Assembly (NCBI GenBank): GCA_964432945.1 | Contig: CAYSPO010000005.1 | Coordinates: 1-50,279, forward strand | From: CAYSPO01 sp964432945 | GTDB taxonomy: Bacteria; Bacillota; Clostridia; Tissierellales; Peptoniphilaceae | Direction of reading: 5' to 3' | Length of the DNA: 50,279 nucleotides | Part shown: piece after piece, positions 43,492 through 50,279 of the stretch | Layout: each line of letters opens with the position of its first letter | How positions within the stretch are numbered: position 1 is the stretch's first letter | The notes under the pieces: generated by a model | Told to the model about the DNA's origin: nothing | Database searches by the model: none | The model's input: the letters and a program-made list of their open reading frames with translations, nothing else | Program-made: the position numbers and the translations under genes

Positions 43492-44520
43492 ATGAAAGAA
43501 ATACCAGTTGAAGATGCTGTTGGTCATGTGCTTAGTCACGATATAACAGAAATCGTTAAAGATAAATTCAAGGGAGCAAGATTTAAAAAAGGTCATATTA
43601 TAAAAGAAGAAGATATTGAAGTTCTTAAAAGAATCGGAAAGAAAAATATTTATATTTTTGAGTTAGAAGAAGGTATGATTCATGAAAATGATGCGGCTAT
43701 GTATTTGAGAGATTACTGTATAAGTGAAAATATGAGAGCTTCTGAACCATCAGAAGGTAAAATTGATATTTATGCAGAAATAGATGGTTTACTGAAAGTA
43801 GATATTGAAAGACTTTTTCAAGTCAACTCTAATAGTGAAATGATGATTGCTTCTAGACATAATAATATGCCTGTAAAAAAAGGAGATAAAATTCTAGGAA
43901 CTAGAATTATTCCTCTAGTTATAGAAGAAGAAAAAATGATAAATAAAAAAGTCGAGCTTGGAGATGAACCTTTATTTAAACTTCTTCCTTTTCCAAAACA
44001 AAAAGCAGCTATAATTACAACTGGTTCTGAAGTTTCAAGTGGTTTAATAAAAGATACTTTCACTCCAGTAGTTGTTGCGAAATTAAAAAAATATAATATT
44101 GAAGCTGTTAGCCATGTAATTATTGGTGATGACAAAGAAATAATAGAAGAAAACATAAGAAAAATGCAAGAAGACCAAGACATAGATATGATAATTTGTA
44201 CTGGTGGAATGAGCGTCGATCCAGATGATAAAACACCAGCTGCTATTTCAGCAAGTGCTGATAAAATGATTACTTACGGAACACCTGTATTACCAGGAGC
44301 AATGTTTTGCTTAGGATATGACGAAAATACTAGACCAATTGTAGGTTTGCCTGGGTGTGTTATGTACGCAAGGTCCACAATTTTTGATTTAATTTTACCA
44401 AGGCTTGCTGCAAAAGATTTAGTTACAAGAGATGAAATAGCTAGATTAGGACATGGAGGTCTTTGCTTAGAGTGTGATATTTGCACATATCCTGAATGTT
44501 CTTTTGGAAAAGGAGCTTAA
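43492..44520 (+). CDS. MoeA-like molybdopterin-binding protein
   Basis: 342 aa. Its MoaB/MogA-like molybdopterin-binding domain (about 165-315) contains AAIITTGSEV, DMIICTGGMSVDPDD and PVLPGAMFCLGY ... VGLPGC. The C terminus carries a cysteine cluster GGLCLECDICTYPECSFGKG, a hallmark of the short MoeA-like proteins of Clostridia. The full domain set of E. coli MoeA (about 410 aa) is not present. It probably acts in metal insertion or cofactor handling. First gene of the operon; RBS TTAGGAGG. Confidence 0.85.
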   Translation: MKEIPVEDAVGHVLSHDITEIVKDKFKGARFKKGHIIKEEDIEVLKRIGKKNIYIFELEEGMIHENDAAMYLRDYCISENMRASEPSEGKIDIYAEIDGLLKVDIERLFQVNSNSEMMIASRHNNMPVKKGDKILGTRIIPLVIEEEKMINKKVELGDEPLFKLLPFPKQKAAIITTGSEVSSGLIKDTFTPVVVAKLKKYNIEAVSHVIIGDDKEIIEENIRKMQEDQDIDMIICTGGMSVDPDDKTPAAISASADKMITYGTPVLPGAMFCLGYDENTRPIVGLPGCVMYARSTIFDLILPRLAAKDLVTRDEIARLGHGGLCLECDICTYPECSFGKGA

Positions 44521-44521
44521 A

Positions 44522-44998
44522 ATGGGTTTAACACATTTTGATGAGCATGGAAATTCAAGAATGCTTGATGTTTCAGATAAAGATATCACAAAAAGAATCG
44601 CTATTGCTAAGGGGAAAATTCAAGTAGGCGAAGAAGTGATGAAGCATATTTTGACCGGTAGTGTTGAAAAAGGAGATGTTTTAGGGGTAGCTAGAGTTGC
44701 GGGAATTATGGCAACTAAAAAGACATCAGAGCTTATTCCTATGTGCCATCCTTTAATGATAAATGGTTCAGATGTTTATTTTAATATAAATGAAGAAGAA
44801 AGCTATATAGAGGCAGAAGTTCATGTAAAAACAACAGGAAAAACTGGCGTTGAAATGGAAGCTCTAACAGCTTGCTCTATTAGTTTGCTTACTATTTATG
44901 ATATGTGTAAGGCAATAGATAAATCAATGCTAATTTCTGATATTAGACTTGAGTTTAAATCAGGAGGAAAGTCGGGAGACTTTAATAGGGGTGATTGA
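44522..44998 (+). CDS. moaC: Cyclic pyranopterin monophosphate synthase
   Basis: 158 aa from ATG 44522, one base after the previous stop, with AAAGGAG inside the previous gene; an upstream in-frame extension was rejected. Works with MoaA to form the first Moco precursor from GTP. Motifs: MLDVSDKDITKRIAIAKG, KKTSELIPMCHPLM, TGKTGVEMEALTACSISLLTIYDMCKA and SGGKSGDF. Full length. Confidence 0.96.
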   Translation: MGLTHFDEHGNSRMLDVSDKDITKRIAIAKGKIQVGEEVMKHILTGSVEKGDVLGVARVAGIMATKKTSELIPMCHPLMINGSDVYFNINEEESYIEAEVHVKTTGKTGVEMEALTACSISLLTIYDMCKAIDKSMLISDIRLEFKSGGKSGDFNRGD

Positions 44999-45970
44999 TT
45001 GAAAGATAAATATAGTAGGAATATTGATTATCTTAGAATATCACTAACAGATAGGTGTAATTTAAGATGCAGATATTGTATGCCAGAGGAAGGCATTGAT
45101 TTAATAAATCATGAAGATATTCTAAGTTACGAGGGACTTTTAAAATTATGTAAGGCTTCTATAAAAGTAGGTATAAATAATTTTAAGCTTACAGGGGGAG
45201 AACCTTTAGTTAGATTAGGGTTGGCAGAGTTTGTTAAATCTTTAAAAAGCTTAGAAGGTTGTGGAGAGGTTACCCTTACAACTAATGGAGTTCTCCTTAA
45301 AGATCAAGCCCCAGCTTTAATAGATGCTGGTATAGATAGGATTAACATAAGTCTAGATACTATGAACAGAGAAAAGTATTTTAATATCACTAGGCGAGAT
45401 AAGTTAAAGGATGTATTAGAGGGAATAGATTTACTTTTAGAATTAGGATTTGAAAATCTAAAAATTAACTCAGTTCCTACAAAACCTGTCGATGAAGAAG
45501 ATTTAGTTAAACTTGTTTCTTTAGCAAAATATAAGCCAATAGATATAAGATTTATTCAGTTAATGCCTATTGGTCTTGGCGATGAGAGTGAAGGTTATAG
45601 TAGAGATGAAATTAAAACTTTATTAGATGAAAATTTTGGCTTGTCTACTCCTTATCTCGGTAAGTTAGGGAATGGCCCAGCTAAATATTTTTCTTATGAA
45701 GATCTACAAGGGAAAATAGGATTTATAGATGCTATTCACGATAAATTTTGCAGTGAGTGTAATAGGATAAGAATTTCAGCAACAGGTTTTCTTAAATTGT
45801 GCCTTCACTACGATTTAGGTGAGGATATATCCCAAAAAATAAAAACTTTAGATGAAGAAATTCTAGCTGAATATATAGAATCAATTATATATAATAAGCC
45901 TCTTATGCATAAAATGGGACAATCAGCTAAGAATATAGAAATAAAAAATATGAATCAAATAGGTGGTTAA
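44999..45970 (+). CDS. moaA: GTP 3',8-cyclase
   Basis: 323 aa radical-SAM enzyme. It starts at TTG 44999 directly after the moaC stop, with a GGGGTG site. The N-terminal cluster is CNLRCRYC, and the SAM-binding stretch includes LTGGEPLVR. The C-terminal cluster is CSECNR plus LCLH. The last residues are GG, the tail that MoaA needs for activity. 1-nt spacing to the next gene. Confidence 0.96.
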   Translation: MKDKYSRNIDYLRISLTDRCNLRCRYCMPEEGIDLINHEDILSYEGLLKLCKASIKVGINNFKLTGGEPLVRLGLAEFVKSLKSLEGCGEVTLTTNGVLLKDQAPALIDAGIDRINISLDTMNREKYFNITRRDKLKDVLEGIDLLLELGFENLKINSVPTKPVDEEDLVKLVSLAKYKPIDIRFIQLMPIGLGDESEGYSRDEIKTLLDENFGLSTPYLGKLGNGPAKYFSYEDLQGKIGFIDAIHDKFCSECNRIRISATGFLKLCLHYDLGEDISQKIKTLDEEILAEYIESIIYNKPLMHKMGQSAKNIEIKNMNQIGG

Positions 45971-46900
45971 ATGGGTAAAATATACGCAATTTGTAAAAGT
46001 GAAAAAAAAGGAACTACTAAAACTAAAGTTGATTCCATAAAAATAATAGAAAATTTTGGTTTAGAAGGTGATGCTCATGCTGGAGACTGGCATAGACAAG
46101 TTAGTTTGCTTTCCAGAGATTCTGTAGAAGATTTTCAAAAAAGAGGAAATATGGAAATTCCTGAAGGTGCTTTTGGTGAAAATATTTTAGTTACAGGAAT
46201 AGATTTAGAAAAACTTCCTTTAGGTACTATTATTGCTTCAGGAGATGTTAGATTACAGATTACTCAAATAGGAAAGAAATGCCACCATGGTTGCCAAATA
46301 AGAAATGCCATCGGGGATTGTATAATGCCTAGAGAAGGAGTTTTTGCTAAAGTTCTCCAAGGAGGACCTTTAAGAGAAGCAGATGATATTTATATTGAAT
46401 CATATCCACCATACAAACTTGCCATTTTAACTGTTTCTGATAAAGGTTCAAAAGGAAAAAGAGAAGACCTTAGTGGTGATGAAATAGAAAAGATTTTTAA
46501 AGAAAAAGGTTTTGAAATAGCGGCTAGAGATATAGTTCCTGATGAAAGAGAACAAATATCTGACAAATTAGTCCATTACTCAGATATATTAAAGGTTGAT
46601 CTTGTGTTAACAACCGGTGGAACTGGTTTTTCAATGAGAGACATAACACCAGAGGCAACCCTTGATATTACAGATAAAAATATTCCAGGAATTCCAGAAG
46701 CTATGAGAGCATATAGTGCTAAGGTTACAAATAAGGCGATGTTATCTCGAGCAGTTTCAGGTATTAGAAAAAGAACATTAATTATTAACCTACCAGGGTC
46801 AAAAAAAGCGGTGATTGAAAATATTGAAGCTTTCGAAGGAGCTTTAAATCATGGCTTAGATATTCTAACTGGTAGAGATTCAGAATGCGGGGTAAAGTAA
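45971..46900 (+). CDS. MOSC-MoaB fusion protein
   Basis: 309 aa with two domains. Residues 1-145 are a MOSC domain (GLEGDAHAGDWHRQVSLLS, GAFGENILVTGIDL, KKCHHGCQI with the Cys typical of MOSC). Residues 148-305 are MoaB/MogA (LAILTVSDKGSKG, VDLVLTTGGTGFSMRD, ITPEAT, LIINLPGSKKA), which adenylylates molybdopterin. The fusion occurs in other anaerobes as I recall. The MOSC part could carry or sulfurate the cofactor. It overlaps modA by one base. Confidence 0.92.
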   Translation: MGKIYAICKSEKKGTTKTKVDSIKIIENFGLEGDAHAGDWHRQVSLLSRDSVEDFQKRGNMEIPEGAFGENILVTGIDLEKLPLGTIIASGDVRLQITQIGKKCHHGCQIRNAIGDCIMPREGVFAKVLQGGPLREADDIYIESYPPYKLAILTVSDKGSKGKREDLSGDEIEKIFKEKGFEIAARDIVPDEREQISDKLVHYSDILKVDLVLTTGGTGFSMRDITPEATLDITDKNIPGIPEAMRAYSAKVTNKAMLSRAVSGIRKRTLIINLPGSKKAVIENIEAFEGALNHGLDILTGRDSECGVK

Positions 46901-47745
46901 TGAAGAAAATTATTTTAGCAATGTCAATGTTAGTTCTATTAATGGGTTGTGGCCAAAGCCAAGAAAGTCAAGTAACTAACGAGAGTGAACAAGAAAAAAC
47001 AGAAGAAGTTAAAACAGAAACTGAAGCAACTACCGAAGAAGAAAAAGTAAGCGAAGGAGAAATTAATATTTCTGCTGCAGCTTCTTTACAAGACGCTTTA
47101 GAAGAAATTACTTCTACATATGAAGAAGAAAAAGGTGTGAAATTTAACCTTAACTTTGGTGGCTCAGGCGCACTTCAAACTCAAATTGAAGAAGGTGCAA
47201 AGGCAGATATATTTATATCAGCAGCACAAAAGCAAATGAATGCTTTAGTTGAAGGTGGACTAATTGAAGAAGAAAATGTTTCAGATCTTTTAATTAATGA
47301 TGTTGTACTTATTGTTCAAAAAGATGATGAAAACAAAGTAACTAAAATAGAAGATTTAGGAAATGAAGAAGTAACTTTAGTTGCTTTAGGAGAGCCTGAA
47401 TCAGTTCCAGTAGGACAGTATTCTCAAGAAATTCTTGATTACTATGAAATAGCGGATGTTGTAAATGAAAAAGCAACTTATGGAAGTGATGTAAGACAAG
47501 TATTAAATTGGGTTGCAAGTGGGGAAGTAGATGCAGGCTTTGTTTATAGAACAGATGCAATGATTGAAGAAGGTGTTGAAATTATAGAAGCTGCACCTGA
47601 AGGATCCCATAAACCAGTAATTTATCCAGCTGCAATTTTAAAAGATGCAGAAAATAAAGAACTAGCTAATGACTTTTTAGAATACCTTAAGTCAGATGAA
47701 GCATTAGAAGTATTTGAAAATTACGGTTTTGGAAAGGCAAAATAA
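46900..47745 (+). CDS. modA: Molybdate ABC importer, binding lipoprotein
   Basis: 281 aa from ATG 46900, which overlaps the previous stop as TAATG. Lipobox VLLMGC (Cys 17), then a Glu/Thr linker, then the ModA fold: INISAAASLQDALEEI, LNFGGSGALQTQIEEGAKAD, YSQEILDYYEIADVV, GSDVRQVLNWVASGEVDAG. Tungstate is an alternative ligand that cannot be excluded. Confidence 0.94.
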   Translation: MKKIILAMSMLVLLMGCGQSQESQVTNESEQEKTEEVKTETEATTEEEKVSEGEINISAAASLQDALEEITSTYEEEKGVKFNLNFGGSGALQTQIEEGAKADIFISAAQKQMNALVEGGLIEEENVSDLLINDVVLIVQKDDENKVTKIEDLGNEEVTLVALGEPESVPVGQYSQEILDYYEIADVVNEKATYGSDVRQVLNWVASGEVDAGFVYRTDAMIEEGVEIIEAAPEGSHKPVIYPAAILKDAENKELANDFLEYLKSDEALEVFENYGFGKAK

Positions 47746-48405
47746 ATGTCGCCATTTTTAATTTCTATTCAAACAGCCTTAATTGCGAGCGTAATTAATT
47801 TTTTCTTAGGAATTTTTGCTGCTTATGGTGTAATGAATATGAAAAGAGGAAGATCATTAATAGACGGAGCTTTGACTCTGTCTATGGTCTTACCGCCTAC
47901 AGTTGTAGGCTTTTTTTTGCTTATAATATTTGGTAAAAATAGTCCTATAGGTATTTTTTTATCAAACTTAGGTATTAAAGTAATCTTTTCTAGATTAGGT
48001 GCTATAATTTCTGCAGTTGTCGTTAGCCTTCCTTTAATGTATAGGACTAGTTTGGGAGCATTTGAGCAGGTAGATTCAAATATAATTGATGCTGCAAAAA
48101 CTCTTGGGATTTCCAAAGGAAAGATTTTTTGGAAAATTCTATTGCCTCTTTCTAGCCCCGGACTTTTATCAGGGGTGATCCTTAGTTTTGCAAGAGCTAT
48201 GGGAGAATTCGGAGCAACAATTATGATAGCAGGTAATATTCCAGGCAAAACCCAAACAATGTCAACTGCTGTTTATTCTGCTGTTCAATCAGGTAATCGT
48301 AAAGAAGCTTTTCAGTGGTCATTGATAATTGTTGTGTTAAGTTTTACAATGATGATTTTAATGAATATTATATCTGGCAAAATTGATAGGAGAACTGGAA
48401 AATGA
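47746..48405 (+). CDS. modB: Molybdate ABC importer, permease
   Basis: 219 aa, five or six membrane helices. Motifs VLPPTVVGFFLLI, SLPLMYRTSLGAFEQVD and the EAA loop DAAKTLGISKGKIFWKILLP, then RAMGEFGATIMIAGNIPGKTQT. The ATG immediately follows the modA stop with no gap. Confidence 0.95.
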   Translation: MSPFLISIQTALIASVINFFLGIFAAYGVMNMKRGRSLIDGALTLSMVLPPTVVGFFLLIIFGKNSPIGIFLSNLGIKVIFSRLGAIISAVVVSLPLMYRTSLGAFEQVDSNIIDAAKTLGISKGKIFWKILLPLSSPGLLSGVILSFARAMGEFGATIMIAGNIPGKTQTMSTAVYSAVQSGNRKEAFQWSLIIVVLSFTMMILMNIISGKIDRRTGK

Positions 48406-49367
48406 TTGAATTAAAGTTAAAAAAAGATTTAGGAAATTTTAATTTAGATATTGATATTAAAACAAAGTCAAAAGTTTTGGGTATCTTAGGTCAGTCTGGT
48501 AGTGGCAAGACTATGACTCTAAGATGTATATCTGGTCTGGATTATCCTGATTCTGGTTACATAAAATCAAATAGAGAATATTACAATTCTGAAAAGAATT
48601 ACTCTATGCCAGTTGGAGAAAGAAATATTGGATATTTATTCCAGTCTTATGGGCTTTTTCCTAACATGACAGCTCTAGATAATATAAAATTCGTTATGAA
48701 AGATAAAAAGGATAAAAGTTTAGCTATGAATTATCTTGAGAAAGTAGGACTTAAAGATAAGGCTAATCTTTTTCCTAAAAACTTATCAGGTGGACAAAAA
48801 CAAAGACTAGCAATGGCAAGAATGCTTGCTATAAATCCAGAAATGATACTTTTAGATGAACCATTTTCGGCTTTAGATATTGTTTTAAGGTCTGAGATGG
48901 AAAATTTTATTAAAGATTTAATTGAAGAACTACAAATTCCAACAATTCTTGTTTCTCATAATCGTAAAGAAATTTATAGATTTTGTGATGAAGTAATGAT
49001 ACTTAACGGAGGAAAAATTGAAGATTTTGGACCTAAGGATAGAGTCTTCAAGGCTCCAAAAACTCCAGTTTCTGCAAAACTTCTAGGTTTCGAGAATATA
49101 ATAGAGAGTGAAAGAATTCCTAATTTTAAGTTTATAAATGAATCTCCACCTAAATTAGATAAAAATTCTATGCTTGCTGTGAAAAATACAGAAATTGAGA
49201 TATTACAAGGAGAATCCCATACCGTTCAACATATGATTGATGAAATTGATAATTATAGGTACAGTTTAGTTGATAATTTAGGTAGACAAATTCAAGTGTT
49301 TTCTGATATAAAATTAGAAATAGGTGACAAGGTAGATCTTGGCTTGAAAAAATTTCATATTTTATAA
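48402..49367 (+). CDS. modC: Molybdate ABC importer, ATPase
   Basis: 321 aa. Walker A LGQSGSGKT, Q-loop FQSYGLFPNMTA, signature LSGGQKQRLAMARM, Walker B MILLDEPFSALD, switch VSHNRKEI. A C-terminal TOBE-like region (about 235-321) would bind oxyanion, as in ModC. The ATG overlaps the modB stop by 4 nt (ATGA). Last gene of the operon; no clear terminator follows. Confidence 0.93.
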   Translation: MIELKLKKDLGNFNLDIDIKTKSKVLGILGQSGSGKTMTLRCISGLDYPDSGYIKSNREYYNSEKNYSMPVGERNIGYLFQSYGLFPNMTALDNIKFVMKDKKDKSLAMNYLEKVGLKDKANLFPKNLSGGQKQRLAMARMLAINPEMILLDEPFSALDIVLRSEMENFIKDLIEELQIPTILVSHNRKEIYRFCDEVMILNGGKIEDFGPKDRVFKAPKTPVSAKLLGFENIIESERIPNFKFINESPPKLDKNSMLAVKNTEIEILQGESHTVQHMIDEIDNYRYSLVDNLGRQIQVFSDIKLEIGDKVDLGLKKFHIL

Positions 49368-49426
49368 CAGCGAAATTAATTTATGATATACTGTGAAAGT
49401 AAACTAAATAAATAAAGGACCTGATT

Positions 49427-50279
49427 ATGAAAAAATTTATAATTTTATTAATTTTCCTCGGTTTAGTTGCTTGTTCAATTGGCAAGATTAACGAAACTAT
49501 TGATGCTGGCAAGGCTGGTGACGAAGAAAGCTCTGAAGAGTTGAGTCAGGAAAATGAAAAACAAAAGGATACAGAAAGTTTAATATTTAATGAAGTTTCT
49601 CAAAAAGATATTAAAGAACAAGAAGAACTTCAAAAAAGAAAAGAAGAGTTTAAAAAGATAAAAAATTTAAAGATAAGCTCAAAAGAATTTTATAGTAAAA
49701 ATATATGTCTAATGGACGTTGATACTGGAGAAGTCTTAATGGGGATTAAGGAAAATGATGTTGAATTTCCTGCTTCTCTTACAAAAATTATGACTACTAT
49801 AGTTGCTATTGAAAACTGTGATAATATAAATAGTAGCTATACAATAGACCAAGAAACATATGACAAATTGATAAGTGAAGATGCTTCAATGGCAGGTTTT
49901 TTGCCAGGAGAGAGTGTTCCTTTTCAAGATTTACTTTATGGTACAATGATGCCTTCAGGAGCTGATGCTTCCCTAGGCCTAGCTTTTTGTTCTACTGGAA
50001 ACCCAGAAGAGCATGTTAAGGCGATGAACCAAAAGGTAAAGAGCTTAGGACTCAAAAACACGCATTTTACTAATGTAACTGGTCTACATAATCCTAATAA
50101 TTATTCTACAGCTAAAGATATGGCAGATATATTAAGATACGCTCTTACAAACAATACTTTTGAAATGGTTATAACAAAAGATTTCTATAGAACACAGTCT
50201 AGTCCAGCTCATGTTAATGGAATAGATATGGAATATTCAGTTGTTTCATATGCAAGAGAAAAAGGTGTAGAAAATTATA
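49427..50279 (+). CDS. D-alanyl-D-alanine carboxypeptidase (peptidase S11), partial
   Basis: 284 codons are present; the gene continues past the right edge. Lipoprotein signal LGLVAC (Cys 16), a Glu/Lys-rich linker to about residue 85, then the penicillin-binding fold. Catalytic SLTK at 117-120 (SxxK) is intact. The second motif reads SGA (177-179, MPSGADAS) instead of S-x-N. The third motif (KTG) lies beyond the window. An extended -10 box ATGATATACT is at 49382-49391. Confidence 0.9.
   Translation, partial: MKKFIILLIFLGLVACSIGKINETIDAGKAGDEESSEELSQENEKQKDTESLIFNEVSQKDIKEQEELQKRKEEFKKIKNLKISSKEFYSKNICLMDVDTGEVLMGIKENDVEFPASLTKIMTTIVAIENCDNINSSYTIDQETYDKLISEDASMAGFLPGESVPFQDLLYGTMMPSGADASLGLAFCSTGNPEEHVKAMNQKVKSLGLKNTHFTNVTGLHNPNNYSTAKDMADILRYALTNNTFEMVITKDFYRTQSSPAHVNGIDMEYSVVSYAREKGVENY

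Noticed and set aside
1..50279. CRISPR arrays, tRNA or rRNA genes
   Set aside because: No regularly spaced repeats, cloverleaf with CCA end, or rRNA-like high-GC blocks were seen on either strand.

Overview
The window is AT-rich DNA from a low-GC Firmicute. Gene content suggests an anaerobic Gram-positive coccus of the Tissierellia/Peptoniphilaceae type, with Anaerococcus as a guess. Reasons are strong AGGAGG ribosome binding sites, T-box and riboswitch control, a B12-dependent ribonucleotide reductase, many Cys lipoproteins and very low GC at third codon positions. It looks like ordinary chromosome: 52 protein genes, two of them cut by the window ends, and no rRNA, tRNA, CRISPR array, transposase or prophage block that I can see. 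One 100-N assembly gap lies inside queT, and the repeated flanks around it show that it is an unmerged overlap.

Layout. 1-4.1 kb: an FAD-dependent protein (partial), an M29 aminopeptidase, an XRE/TPR regulator, a small membrane protein and a PGRP-type amidase. 4.2-7.8 kb: a p-aminobenzoate operon (pabAB fusion, DAHP synthase, pabC) behind a short leader with an intrinsic terminator; the glutaminase half of PabAB has lost its catalytic residues. 7.9-12.5 kb: small accessory genes, a lone moaE, a secreted thermonuclease-like lipoprotein and azlCD. 12.6-19.6 kb: yjdM, cobTS, a divergent FolC-like ligase with a possible attenuator, and btuFCD under a cobalamin riboswitch. 19.6-27 kb: proS behind a proline T-box and the aspartokinase-hom-thrC-thrB operon behind a threonine T-box. 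27-36.4 kb: a GNAT, class II RNR (nrdJ), CorA, a lipid kinase, a polar amino acid ABC importer, an AI-2E-family permease and queT under a preQ1-I riboswitch. 36.5-43.4 kb: an M18 aminopeptidase, two glycosyltransferases and ppx-ppk1. 43.4-49.4 kb: a molybdenum cofactor and molybdate uptake operon (moeA-like, moaC, moaA, MOSC-moaB fusion, modABC). The window ends in a D,D-carboxypeptidase.

Themes. Corrinoid use is strong: riboswitch-controlled B12 import, lower-ligand assembly by CobT/CobS, and a B12-dependent RNR. Folate is the second theme (pAB synthesis and a FolC-like ligase), and molybdenum cofactor the third. Most neighbouring transcription units are separated by perfect hairpins that can terminate in both directions.

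I found no clearly new system. The best candidates for second looks are the PabAB fusion with a dead glutaminase, the two unassigned leader/attenuator regions in front of the two folate-type genes, and the FolC-like protein with altered active-site motifs.
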